From Eopsaltria australis (lineage: Eukaryota > Chordata > Aves > Passeriformes > Petroicidae): a stretch of 64,000 bases of DNA. The stretch is taken from contig JAVTVJ010000033.1 of NCBI GenBank assembly GCA_034509425.1, positions 1,798,001 through 1,862,000 on the forward strand, written 5' to 3'. The translations under genes and the position numbers were made by a program. The stretch's first letter is position 1; every line of letters begins with the position of its first letter. Below the pieces are notes generated by a model. The model saw only the letters and a list, made by a program, of their open reading frames with translations, was not told where the DNA came from and ran no database searches. This document shows, in pieces, positions 12,285 through 23,634 of this stretch.

Positions 12285-15200
12285 CCTCTGGTGTGTTGAT
12301 CTTAGTCAGCTGTCCACCACTTATCCACTCACTCATCTGAACAGGAGAGAGGGAGAAAATAAGGTGAAAAAACCCATTGAGCATCAAAATAAAGGCAAGG
12401 AGTTCTGCTATCAAGTACTGTCATGGACAAAACAGACTTGACTTAGGAAACATTTAACATAAGGCTAACTTAATTGGTTTTAGATAATGAGAAAAAAAGA
12501 AAATGTTAAAACAAGACTGAGCACCATTGAGAAGAGTCTGACTCCATCTTATTTACTCTTTCCCATCATGCAATTAACAAATCATAAGATATCCCCTGAG
12601 CCTTTGCTTAGCCTCTCCTTATAAATCAGAGATGTACAAACTTCAAGAGTCACCAAACATTTTTTCTTTTATTATTATGAGATGAAATTTCATGCCCAAA
12701 CTAGCTTTAGTTATACGTCTTTGACAAAGACAACCGTCTGTAACAAAAGTGCTTTCTTCCTTTCTGTCTGAATGCCTGTAAAAACATTCTACACCAGTCT
12801 TGTTTATTTCCAGGGTTGTAATTCTGGACCATGTGAGTCTCTGAATCAATAAGAGCATAAGCCTGAAGTTAAAAAATTTTATCTTCTGTATTCTTCTGTA
12901 AAGGTTCCGAGAGGGATACACTATTTTGACATATTGTTATTCTCTCCAAAAGCTGAAGTGCATTCATAAAAACTGTTATTAATTGTCATTAATTATTAAT
13001 TTCATGATTGTGTTATGAAGGGAAAATAAGTACTGTCCAGCTACAAGAAAACCATCTTCAAATTTCTGAGTTACATTTCAAACACGAATCTCTTTCCTCT
13101 GGGCTATAATTGTAGGACTTGTATAGCGCTTTGATGAAAATCATCTGACTTTTTTTCTCTTTCTCAGCTGACCAACAGCTTGCTAGGGAAACCCATAAGG
13201 GTTTCTTAGTTTGTACCAGAGAATCAGCTTTTTACAGATTGAACTTACAGACTGAAGTTCAGTTGAAAAATACCAACATTCAGTAGTTCAGAAACTCAAG
13301 TCCAGACCCTAAAAAAAAAAAAAAGTTTTAGGGGTTTTAGGGATGAAAAGGAAGTACTAATGATTAATGGTTGCTTATTCTCTAAAACAAGGTTAGATGT
13401 TTTCACCAATTTATTCCATCTTTAGTCACTACTGTCAATCAATAATTAGGTATAGTCAAGCTAGTATTTCTATGTGCTCCAAGTATAACATGGTGACTGA
13501 AAATTGCTATATTATGCAGGTCTCTCTCTTCCCTACCAGTAAGCATTGAGTTCTAACTCAATGCAATTTCAGTATTATCCAGCCCCATACACAATAGGAA
13601 TTGATGATCTGCTCTTTCACCTGTTTCTGTTCTTTGAGACAAATTGATCTGATAAACCAGAAAATTAAACTGTGTCTGGAGAAGCCAGACTAAACTCCAC
13701 AAAAAATAGAATAAATGAGATATATACTTATTTGGATCAGGCAAGCATTTTGATGAAACCTTAACTATAAATCATAGTGACTAATCAAACACGGCAGTGT
13801 TCAGAATGACATACAACACACTTTTAAACACAGATGTGAAAAGCAGACAGCACAAATTCAAGTAGAAATAAAAACAGGAGATGTAAACTTGAAAAGACTG
13901 TGATTATCCTTTTAATTGTGTAACCTACCCTGAAATCTTCCACTGAATTAATGAGGCCATACTGTCATCTTCACCAAACAATGAAGAAATATATAATAAC
14001 CGTAACAAAGCAGGAACTAGTAACCATAGCAGTGACTTAGGTGGTGAATTTCACACCTGAAATAACAAACATCCAAAAAGTGTGAACAGTTTGAGAACAT
14101 CATATATACTGCAAATACTTTACTTATAAATATACTTACACATAGTAGCAAAAGAATGGATAAAATGTTTTAGAAGTTGCAAAACATCAATATGAAATTA
14201 TTTATGCATTGTCAAAGCACAGAATTTTCCAAAGTAAACTAAGCTATTAATATCCCACAGAATTTATTATATTCCTGAAAAGAGTGAGGAGGAAAATATT
14301 TCCTGTTTCAGAAAAAGTACCATTCTGTCTTGAAGAATCTTACTGTGTTGCCCTTCTCTTTCATAAAGTGATGGGATGAAAGAAATTAGTGACTCCTTTT
14401 AAAATTACTTCATTCTACTGAATGACATGGAGCAAATGTTTCATTCCACAATATTCTTCAGTTGGGAAATTCCACTGACCTCAGAACTCAGCTTTGGATA
14501 TTTGCAAGCATGGTAGCTTTTATTCATTTTTCCCCCATGGGCCCATCCTAAGGCTTGCCCAAATAAAAATGGCATTCATCTTTTATATCACGCTACAGAA
14601 CATGAAAATCAGTACCTCTGAGAATGAACTTTGACTACCTTACTTTCTACTGTGAACAAGCACTATAATGACTTTGCACTGAATTTGGACTTCACTAATT
14701 TAGGAAGAAAATTTAAAAGTTTGCACCTCACTGAAGCCCTGAGTTACACTGCAGACATTTCATTTTTAAACCATGTACAGCAATTACTTTGCATCACAGA
14801 TGTAGCACTGGAAGGCTGGCTGTCTTGATCCTCCTTACTGCTCATAGGTCTTTAACTCACAGACAGATATTATCCTCCTGGTATCAGAGACTTTAGAAGC
14901 AAAACAAAAGGATGAGCCTTTAAAGGGTTCTAAAGAAAAAGGAAATGTCTGCTTGATTGTGTTATGTTGCTTTAGGACTTTATCCAAAGCCCACTGAAAG
15001 CAATGGATAGATTTCTAAATATTTCCAGAGGGTATAGACCCTTATTTTCTGCCTGCTTCTGGTGCTATAAAAACTGTGAGATAGGTTGAAGTAGAGTGGG
15101 TAGAGCCTTCCTGTTCTTCTTTGAGGGGAACACAGGGAAACAGGATCTCCAGAATTATGCAACATCAAATGTAACCAAAAGAAACTAACAAACAAACAAC

Positions 15201-18200
15201 CCACAAACCAACACAGAAAAAAAAAAAAAAAAAAAACAACCAAAAAAAATTACTCACAAAATGCAACAATGCAGTTTTTATTTTCCCTAGAATAAGAGAA
15301 AGTTAAAGGTGTAAAGTAATTGTCACTCAGAACATATAATCATCATAGAATTATCACAAATGAGGGTATTACATTTTTTTTAATCTTTCCTTCTGAGTAA
15401 TCTGAAGAGACCAGAAAAAGCACAGAAATTCAGTACAGAAATTTCCTGAATTGGCATGTGAAAAACAATCAACTTCACCATCTCATTCCCCTTCATCACC
15501 TCTCAAAAAAAGCAGAGATTTATATGCATTTTGCAAAGAAGGTTTTTCCTCACTCTACTTATCTTTAAATCAAAATGCAAGGGGAAAAATCCCAAACTGT
15601 TGTTTTGCCCTTTGTTCACAGCAGGAGAAACATTTTTCTCTAATCACCCACTGGTTGAGGTTCTCAGAACATGCTTGTTCACAGTTTTAAAAACCAAATA
15701 AATAAAATGTATAGTCAATAGGAATACTATAATTTGCTAGCATTATAATTTGGCAACATAAGCTTTATGTCAATCAGTCACCTTCTGCTACTTCATACAA
15801 ACATGTTTTTTGGGTAAGGCTTCAATACATCCTGGCACCTGAAGCTGAGCGAAGTATCCAAGTCACTCTACCACAGAGATGAAAATGAACATTCATCTGT
15901 AACATAACAAATAGAAATAGATGAGCACAGAAAACAAGACACACAACTAAGTGTTTTCCCATATCTGGAATACATAAGCATTACATTCTGGTGGCATTAT
16001 ATCCAACAGAAAAAGAAGGGAATCTTTGTATTAAAATAACTCTACAGGTTCAGAACCAAGATGACACCTGGAGAAGGCAAGGTTCTATTTTTTGCACTCC
16101 ATAGAGTGCACAAAGGCAAAGAAGATGATACAGCACTCTGTTAATTTCTGTTCCGAAAGTATTATACTTTAAAGTTAATATGGGAAATATAGTTCATGGA
16201 AGTGTATTACAGTATGTGGCATAGTCATTTATTGTGCTGGTATTGCAAAGGCCATTCAAATGGAATGGCTGTATTGTTTTTTCTGTACACGTGATTTTTG
16301 GTTAGGATGAGGTCAGGAAAAAATAGGAGCAGCTGTGTGAATAATAAGATAGAAAAAGTTAGCAAGAATTACAAAAATGTCATTTGAGTTAGAGTAAATG
16401 TAAATTTTTCCACTGAATGAAAAAGGTGGTTACAGATATTATAATAACAATGAGTCTTCAGATACTGTAGACAAAATATTATGGCTGCACCTGGTGCTTC
16501 CCTCCCTCAAGATTGGCTAAGTAAGTATGTACTTCGAGACTCATGATGATCCCGTGTTAAAACACATTAAACTACAATTCTGTTTTACATTCTGTGATGA
16601 CAGAGAATCCAAACATAGTAATTTACAAAACCAAAAAACTTTACTCAGGTCTTCAAGCAAGTATTAATAAGGCTCACAATAAATATAACTGGGCAGCAAG
16701 GTCTCAGAAAGTGGCCAGCAACATCTCAGGAAAACAGGAATGACAGAAGAATCTATGGAGACATAAACAATTTTGTGTCATTATGAAACAGAGAACATTA
16801 AGCCTTTGCAGATGATTATAAAGACAAGACTGACCAAAACATTGCACATCTCGACAAAAGTGCTAAGAAAAATGCATATTCATGAGACAATGTGCAGACA
16901 CTGCTTCCATTCCAACCTCATTGCAAACACCGTGCTCCTTACACAGTAACAGTAACTGCCTTGTTCCAAGGCAGGAAATGCTCACTCGTCAAAATAACCT
17001 GTTAAATCTTCAGTTACCATATTTCTTAGGATGTTTCAGGATCAAGCTGGAGTGCCCAGCTAAAACAACAGAAAATAAAACCTACAAATGCAAAATAATG
17101 CAAATACCCAGGATCCTTTCTGAAACTGAATGCCTTGAAAGTAGCTTTACTTCCTATGCTGTAGGAAGTAAAATTCAACAGTATACATCAAGCAGAAAGA
17201 AGATTTTTCATTCTACTTGTCCAAAAAGCCATGGAGTCTTGGAATAGATTTAATCAGAGTGAAGAGAGAGATTTAATCAGGAAATATCTTCACAGTAAAA
17301 TGGGAAAACAAACATCAGTGTCTGATGCAGAATTATATTATGAAAAGGAAATTCCAAAAGAAGGATCTCCAAATACTCATGTGAAACAATTTTAAGAAGT
17401 TCAGCAAGGTGAGGTGCTGGGGCCTGACTTAGGTCACAACAACCCCATGCAGAGCTACAGGCTTGGGGAAGAGGGGTTGGAGTCATGGACAACTGGAGAG
17501 AAAAAAAGCAAAAGGTTTCCTTACTTCTCGGTACCTCTTGGTGAAGAGTCATGGATTTTTGAGGTGAGGTTCATCTGATTCATAAGTTGCCTAGGTTTAT
17601 CAGTCTATTCTATTGACTGTAATTAAAAGAGAAATGAAAAAATGGAAATGAAAAGCTGGAAATGCAAACAGTCTGTGTAAAGACTGTGGAAAACTGAAAC
17701 ACTGAGAGGTATTGAAGATGGAAAATCCATGATCTGCAAGACAATGTTGCAAAGATTTCAGGATAGGTTTGAAATTTTAATCAAAAGTGCAGATACCAAC
17801 ATGTTTTTAGGTTACTTGCATTAGTGCAATGCAATAAAACTAAATTTTAATCAGTAAAAAAAGACACCTAACTGTAGATTTAGGTAGATTCTGTCTCAGC
17901 TGCATACTAGTCTGAATCCTGTCCCTTTTAGAGATGAGATTGTTTACAGCCTTTTAAAATCCTAGATTATGCCTGATATGCACTTTTTTGAATTAAAAAA
18001 TTGGAAGGTACATTTCATTTTCATCAGCATAATTTTGAGGCAGAAGCTTTTGTTAGTCTAGAAAATGAGCATTCACTGAGTACAGTCTTTATGAGAATTA
18101 CTCCTTCCGCCTAGGTCTGGCTGATATGATGCAGCAATTTAAGAGCTGGAATACTACAGCTAATGCTGTTGCTGAAATTACATGCTTGCAGAGGAATAAA

Positions 18201-18294
18201 AACTTGTAGAAGAGCAGCTTGAAGTCTACAACCTATGTGACAGTTAATCTTCACATTCACTGAAGGCTTTGAGGGGGTCTTTACCTAAAAGGTC
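12285..18294. other. Unique AT-rich non-coding DNA
   Basis: No gene recognised. Contents include A runs near 13311, the A-rich tract at 15184-15250, and two copies of 'agatttaatcag' about 20 bases apart near 17245-17280. The frame at 16882-17247 (121 codons, plus strand) has no recognisable domain, no upstream promoter-like sequence and no low-complexity explanation; I treat it as chance. Confidence 0.55.
15184..15250. repeat. (CAAA)n and poly(A) tract
   Basis: ACAAACAAAC-type units lead into a run of about 20 A at 15217-15236, then a short CAACC interruption and eight more A. It is the same plus-strand A/C bias seen at 7.6, 9.5 and 22.6-23.0 kb. Confidence 0.88.
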
Positions 18295-18725
18295 TTAGAA
18301 TCATAGAATTGTTTAGGTCTGGCCCAGCCATTAACCCAGCACCGCAAAGTCCACCACTGAAACATGACCCTCAACACAACATCTACACAACTTAAAAACC
18401 TCCAGGTATGGGAATTCAGCTGCTTCCCTGGGCAACCTCCTCCAAGGCTTGACAACAACTTTGGTGAAGAAATTTTTCCTAATAAGTAATCTAAACCTCT
18501 CCTAGAGCAATTTGAAATCATTTCCTCTCACTCTATTTCTTGCTACCTGGGAGAAAGGACCAATCTTTATCTCACTACAGCCTTCTTTCAGGTAGTTGTG
18601 GAGAATGATGATGTCCCTTCTGATCCTTCTCTTCTGTAGACTAAAAACCCCAGTTCAACCACTTCTCAAAGACTTGTCCTCCAGACCCCTCACAGTTTCT
18701 TTCTCTTCTATCTGAAGCACAATGA
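18295..18725 (-). mobile_element. CR1 LINE, old subfamily, 3' portion
   Basis: The segment opens with the reverse-oriented CR1 tail 'ttagaatcatagaattg'. It then follows the standard order of a reverse-strand CR1: a 'cttccctgggcaacctcc' block, 'aatttttcctaataagtaat', the block for the end of ORF2, and 'acttgtcctccagacccc'. Homology fades around 18725. The internal reading frame is broken throughout. It covers the 3' UTR and the last part of ORF2 only, so it is a 5'-truncated dead copy. Many differences from the family pattern imply considerable age. Confidence 0.85.
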
Positions 18726-19514
18726 TTCTGGGCCAAAGGCAGATCTGGGGACAAGGTTACAGAATACACCTAAAGGTCCACCCTGGAGGCAGAGCTTGAG
18801 ACAGATTCACCTCCACCAAACCTGAACTGCAATCCAGGCATCAGTCAGGATCCCAGGTGAGGTTGCTTAGGGATATTATGGCTTGACACATCATCAGGGT
18901 AAAAAATTGGCTTGTCACCAAATGTTTTAGGGTTTTTACAAAGAAAAATGTAGAATTAACATGATTTCTTAATCGCAGAAGTTCAGGGCAAAAATGCATT
19001 TGTCATGTTACACACAACTGGAAAAAATATTTACTAATTTAATTTTTTTTCACTACAATCACAAATCTGTGTTTATTTTCTTTTTAATTGGGAAATTGTT
19101 TTCCCTGAATTACCTAAGGGGAGATAGAAAAAGATAGAATCCAATGTAACAGATAATTTTTTTTATCTGGCTGGTTTAATTATCTAACGTAAATATTGTA
19201 ATTTATTAACACTTTTAATAATGCAACCTCCAACTATTCATCAGGGAAAACCAAATGTTATAGACAAAGACATTTGTTCTAAAATGACTGTAACTAGTGA
19301 AACATTTTCTGTTTAGGATGTAGATGCACTGTTTTTCCAAAAGAAGCATATAATGGCTTAATTTGACAAAGTTTTATGCACAACATGTTATTCCTGTATT
19401 ATGACTAACAAAAAAATCCATTTGACATTTTTAATCCTCTTGCATTGTGAAAGGGAGAAATAAGGCAGCAGACTGAATTTCATATTCATACGTGATGATA
19501 AACAACAGTACTTT

Positions 19515-19665
19515 GCACTTACATCTTATTTTTCATTTTTAAGACATCAAAACTCTTCATAAAAAACTCCCAAACTTATATTCTTATTTTATAGATGGCG
19601 TCCAAGGATATCTGAAGCAGACAGACAGAATTACACAAAGTCACAGAGATATTGATGGAAAATGC
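19515..19665. repeat. Possible ancient MIR/CORE-SINE-like remnant
   Basis: The order 'ttcttattttatagatgg', then 'ctgaagcagacagacag', then 'ttacacaaagtcacagag' resembles the phrase that many old amniote MIR/L3-type 3' ends share (attattttacagatgagg ... gaggcacagagag ... cccaaggtcacacag). The match is heavily decayed and may be chance. Confidence 0.25.
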
Positions 19666-20789
19666 ATTCAACTTTGTGAGACGTAAGAGCAGAAAAGATT
19701 TCTTGTGTAGACCTTCACCCTGTCCTAGTCAGAATGCGACCTTTCAGTATGAAATCAACAGAAATTTGCTAGGTTTTCCCAGCAGCACGTGTTTCAAGTC
19801 CTTAGAGGTGCAGATATTAACTATAGCATAGCTTCAAAGAATTGGATGTAACATGGCAACCCAAAGTTCATGTTTGATTTACTAAACGAAATGTTGAAAC
19901 AGGCAATTTTCACATTTTCTTTTGAATGGTCAGCTAATGAGAAACATTAAATAGAATCAAATTTAGTTCAGATTAGTGTCTTGGATCCTAAGTTTATTCT
20001 GCTACCAGAAATTTCAACAGACAGCACCACTGAATAAGTTACAGTATTAAATAATTGACCTATCTATAGCACTTTTTCCAAGGTCAAACCTTGCCAGCAA
20101 CTGGAACTAGTCTAAACATCAGATGAACCTATCTTTAGAGATAAAATGATGCATGATGCATGCTTTGAGATGGTTACTCTTAAAATTTCACCCTCAAAAA
20201 GTCATAGTCTAACTAAAAGAGCTAAATGTGTTATGTGCATGCCAAATGTGTGTATGTGTGTTATATATATGTGGCTGGACTATAACCAGAAAATTCATCC
20301 CACCCATGTCAATAAGCCAAACAGAGTGACTCAATAAAACAAATGATAGAGTGTTGAACCATACTACTCAAAAGAGAGGACAGATAACTAAGGTTATTAA
20401 GCAGTGTGTTCACTCTCCTTTTCCAGATTGTCTTTTAGTGCTTTGACTTTAAATAAAAACTTAAAACTGAAATATTATCCTTGGCTATTTTGATTTAATT
20501 TATTGTAAGAAGCAGCAGCCTCATTTAATTGCAAGAGTGGCAATGTTTCTCTAGTGGACCTACTCACTATACCTAGATAAAAGGGATTGGATTATCATTT
20601 ACAAAGTCTATCAGATTTTTTTTAGATTTAGAATGTTATATACAGTGGATATAATTTATTGTAATTTCAGTTATTTTTACAGATAACTCCTTTTCCATTT
20701 GTGTCAAGAAACAGTCAAGTTTTCTCTGACCTTTTTAAAGTGACTAGCATAGAGGTCCTCATGTATTGTGCGCTATTCATAAAAATCTC

Positions 20790-20843
20790 ATGCAAAGGCT
20801 AAAGAACACAGTTCAAGCTTACTGTGTTCTTTTCACTTTGCAT
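20790..20843. other. Strong 23-bp-arm hairpin, 8-nt loop
   Basis: The left arm (20790-20812) and right arm (20821-20843) are reverse complements at 20 of 23 positions. From the loop outwards there are 12 perfect pairs, a 3x3 internal loop, then 8 perfect pairs. The 8-base loop is tcaagctt. It is not part of any repeat I recognise. The shape resembles a short pre-miRNA or the collapsed remnant of an inverted-repeat element. The arms are short for a canonical Drosha substrate and the flanks pair poorly. I infer nothing about expression. Confidence 0.6.
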
Positions 20844-21183
20844 AAGCATCTAGATGATTACCTGGGGTTTACCCAGGCCTGTCTGGACAAGAAATCAGTC
20901 AGGGAATCTTAAAAGAATGTCTGTTCTGAGATTATATCCAATATATGCAATTTTCAGTGCACTTAATTAAAAAATTAAGAAGTTGTTATGATGTAACCTC
21001 ACAGACATGAGACTTCAGAGCAACTCACTGACTTTAATTAACCCTATCATCCTTCTTCTGTGTAATGAAAATATTTCACTTCTATTTTGCAAGAAAAAAT
21101 TAAGCATTTTGTCTATGTAAAACAAATATATAATGGAAAACCTAGAAGTGTTTATACACTTCTGAGTTTTCATTAACAGCTAG

Positions 21184-21254
21184 AAAAGAGGTCTACAACA
21201 GTGTATCTGAAATTAGTCTTATATTTTTCTTTGATTAATTTGTAGACCTGTTTT
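21184..21254. repeat. Imperfect inverted repeat with bulge
   Basis: 'aaaagaggtctaca' at 21184-21197 pairs with 'tgtagacctgtttt' at 21241-21254 with one mismatch. Just inside, 'aattagtc' (21211-21218) pairs with 'gattaatt' (21233-21240) with one mismatch. The left arm carries a 13-base bulge and the terminal loop is 14 bases. The right arm is continuous. This could be a decayed inverted-repeat element or chance. Confidence 0.4.
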
Positions 21255-22551
21255 AACCTCTGGTTTTGTTTTTCTAAATTGGAAAACAGTTATTAAATCA
21301 TTCTTTCAAAAAGTGAAAATATTTTGGTTATTGTAAATACATCTTGGGTAATAAATGGTGGAGGAAGATGGTGAATACAATAAAGCTTTCTCATATAGCT
21401 TTCTTGACAGAATCCACATGCTTATTTCTGCACACATCTATTAAAAATCACCTTTAACTATGTGGTATGAGTAGCTGTGGAATTGCCAGGTTGGTGTCCT
21501 GTAAATCATCATTCTGACTTACAAATGTCAAAGAGATTTTTTTCACTTTCTTCAGCATTGGAACTTCAGTCTTTGTCTCTGGAGCCAATATGCTTTAGTC
21601 ACCCAGACCTTTGACAGTTTAAGACATCAATATCTTCCAGCTCTTGGGTGGTGAGGTTACAGCTGGCATAGCAGGGTCAGCTCTCTACAAAGTCAGATCA
21701 GTGTTTTGGTCCAAAATGCTGGATTTGAACTAACAGGTGCTGATATTAAGGCAAAAGTCCTCTTTTGTTGAGTCTTTAGGAGGGCAGAATCCTCAATAGA
21801 AATGTTTGTAAGAGATCGTCAGGGAAAATAATTACTTAAACCAACAAAATTTCACTGTAGAAGTGTTAAGGTGTTGAAAAAGCACTTGTTATTGAGCAAA
21901 ATTATTTACAGAAGTTAGACAAGCTTTCTTTGATATTCCAGTTTAGTTCAGTCAGAGTTTTATATTATTTTTCGTCCCCCTGTATTTATTCAAATCTCAC
22001 CAGGGACTTTTACCTTTCCTCAATTTCATGGTTAGAAAAAAAAAAATTCAGGCAATACAAATTACTTCAAGAAAAAATTTCCCTGAATTTATGAACTAAA
22101 TTTTCTTCTCTTCTCTTTGCAAATTAAATTCAAATCTTTACAGAGATTCTAGTATTTTTGCCTTGCAAATATGACAGCAATTACTTTAAACCCCATAAAT
22201 TTTCATAAATTTTTCTTATTCCATTGCTCTTGACCATTATCATAATAAGAAAGAAAGAAGAAAAAAATCTAAGAATATTTCTTAAGATTTAACATCAGAC
22301 TTAGGTAAATTTGCATACATCTAGGTTCTAAGTCTTTGCTGATTATGCAGACATTTTCTGTAGCTTTCTCCTGGCCCTTAGAATATATTTTACGCATCGC
22401 ATCTCTGGAGAATTTAAAGCTGGATTAATGTTTTAATAGATTTATCTAAAATAGGTCAAAACATAATAAGGTCTAAACTAAGTGGTCCTTTGGTTTACCT
22501 GTAACTTTCTGGATAATCTCCTGTAGAGATCAGTAAATGTAATCCTGTATT

Positions 22552-22606
22552 AAAAAAAAACAAAACAAAACAAAACAAAACACCACCAAAAAAAACCCCA
22601 AACAAG
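22552..22606. repeat. (AAAAC)n repeat
   Basis: Nine A are followed by four CAAAA units, then CACCACC and further A/C-rich bases. A-rich on the plus strand. On the minus strand it forms an excellent but probably fortuitous polypyrimidine tract. Confidence 0.9.
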
Positions 22607-22950
22607 TTTTAAAGCACAGATACAAATCCACAGGGAATTTCTCAAAGCCATGGGATTCTTACTGCTGATAAGCACACCAGAGTTGATCAGTAATGTAAGT
22701 GGGATACCCTCACAGAACAACACTTTTGCTAGTTCTGACAGTAAAGCAATGGCCAACCATCAGAAATCAAACCTGAACTTATTTGTGATAGAAATAGATA
22801 TTGAGAGAAATGCTAGAAAGTGATGTAGCATACTTTATGACTTATTTTTGTGGGTTTGTTTCCTTTACCCCATGTATAATCTTCAATACAATTTTATTTT
22901 TAAATGCCTGTTTTGATGGCAGAAAATTATACCAAACATACAGGAAAGCA

Positions 22951-23023
22951 ACCAACAAAAAACAAAAAAAATAAAACCCTAAAAATAAAACCAAAACCAA
23001 CAACAGCAACAACAACAACAACA

Positions 23024-23051
<28 letters not shown>
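22951..23051. repeat. A-rich tract with (CAA)n and A29
   Basis: ACC/AAAAC-rich sequence leads into seven or so CAA units and a run of 29 A at 23023-23051, the longest homopolymer in the window. The run lies 46 bases before an ERVL-type LTR. The two are separated by unique bases, so the tract is not obviously part of the LTR. Confidence 0.9.
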
Positions 23052-23054
<3 letters not shown>

Positions 23055-23097
23055 GAAACAGTTAAGACCTCATTCTCAACTTATTTTCCAGGTCTGG

Positions 23098-23634
23098 TGT
23101 AGTAGGTCTTGTTGGGATAGAGCTAATTTCCTGCATTGCAGCCCAGATGATGCTGGTTTGGAGTTTTGACTAAAGCAGTGCAGATAACACACCAGTGATT
23201 TGGCTATTGCTGAGCAATAGCTGCACAATTGTGTCTCTTTCCCACTCTGTCCCTGCAGTGAGTAGGCTGAGGGTGGGCAAAAACTTGGGAATGGACACAA
23301 TCCGGACAGCTGTCAGGAATTGACCAAAGGAATATTCCATGCCATACAGAATCACACTTAGCAATAAAAACCTTGGGGAAGCTCTTTTTGTGCAGAGTAC
23401 CAGTCATTGCTCAGAGACTGGATGGGATTTGTGGGAGCTGGTAAATGACTGACTTTGCATAGTCTTTTTTTTTCTCCCTTCCTTCCTCTTTCCTTTGCTT
23501 ATTAAAGTGTCTTTATCTCAACACATAAGTTTTCCCATTTTGTTCCCCCTATTCTCTTCCTCACCCTGCTCAGGATAAGGAGTGAGCAAGCAGCTGAGTG
23601 CTGCCTAGCTGCTGGCCGGGGTCAGTCCACCACA
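23098..23634 (+). mobile_element. Solo LTR, avian ERVL-type, copy A
   Basis: This is the first of three copies of one LTR family, all on the plus strand. It starts TG at 23098 ('gttgggatagagctaattt') and ends CA at 23634 after 'ggccggggtcagtccacca'. Shared blocks in order are 'agtgcagataacacac', 'gtgggcaaaaacttggg', 'aaaggaatattccatgcca', a TATA region now reading 'caataaaaacc', and the polyadenylation signal ATTAAA at 23501-23506 followed by 'tgtctttatctcaacaca'. The TATA box appears mutated. No gag, pol or env lies beside it, so it is a solo LTR left by LTR-LTR recombination. Flanking bases show no clear target duplication. Assignment to the ERVL group comes from family memory, not from a search. 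Confidence 0.82.

Larger units (their letters stand above)
18726..23097. other. Unique DNA with hairpins and A-rich tracts
   Basis: No gene recognised. It contains a possible ancient SINE-like stretch (19515-19665), a strong hairpin (20790-20843), a second inverted repeat (21184-21254), a TG/TA-rich short stretch near 20245-20272, and A-rich tracts at 22552 and 22951. The rest is unique AT-rich DNA. Confidence 0.55.

Noticed and set aside
13303..13342. Telomere-like 'ttttaggggttttaggg' motif
   Set aside because: Only two imperfect units next to an A run; not a telomeric array.
22499..22552. Minus-strand 46-base exon between a long T tract and CAG|GTAAAC
   Set aside because: The acceptor tract is the (AAAAC)n simple repeat on the other strand, so the signal is most likely fortuitous.
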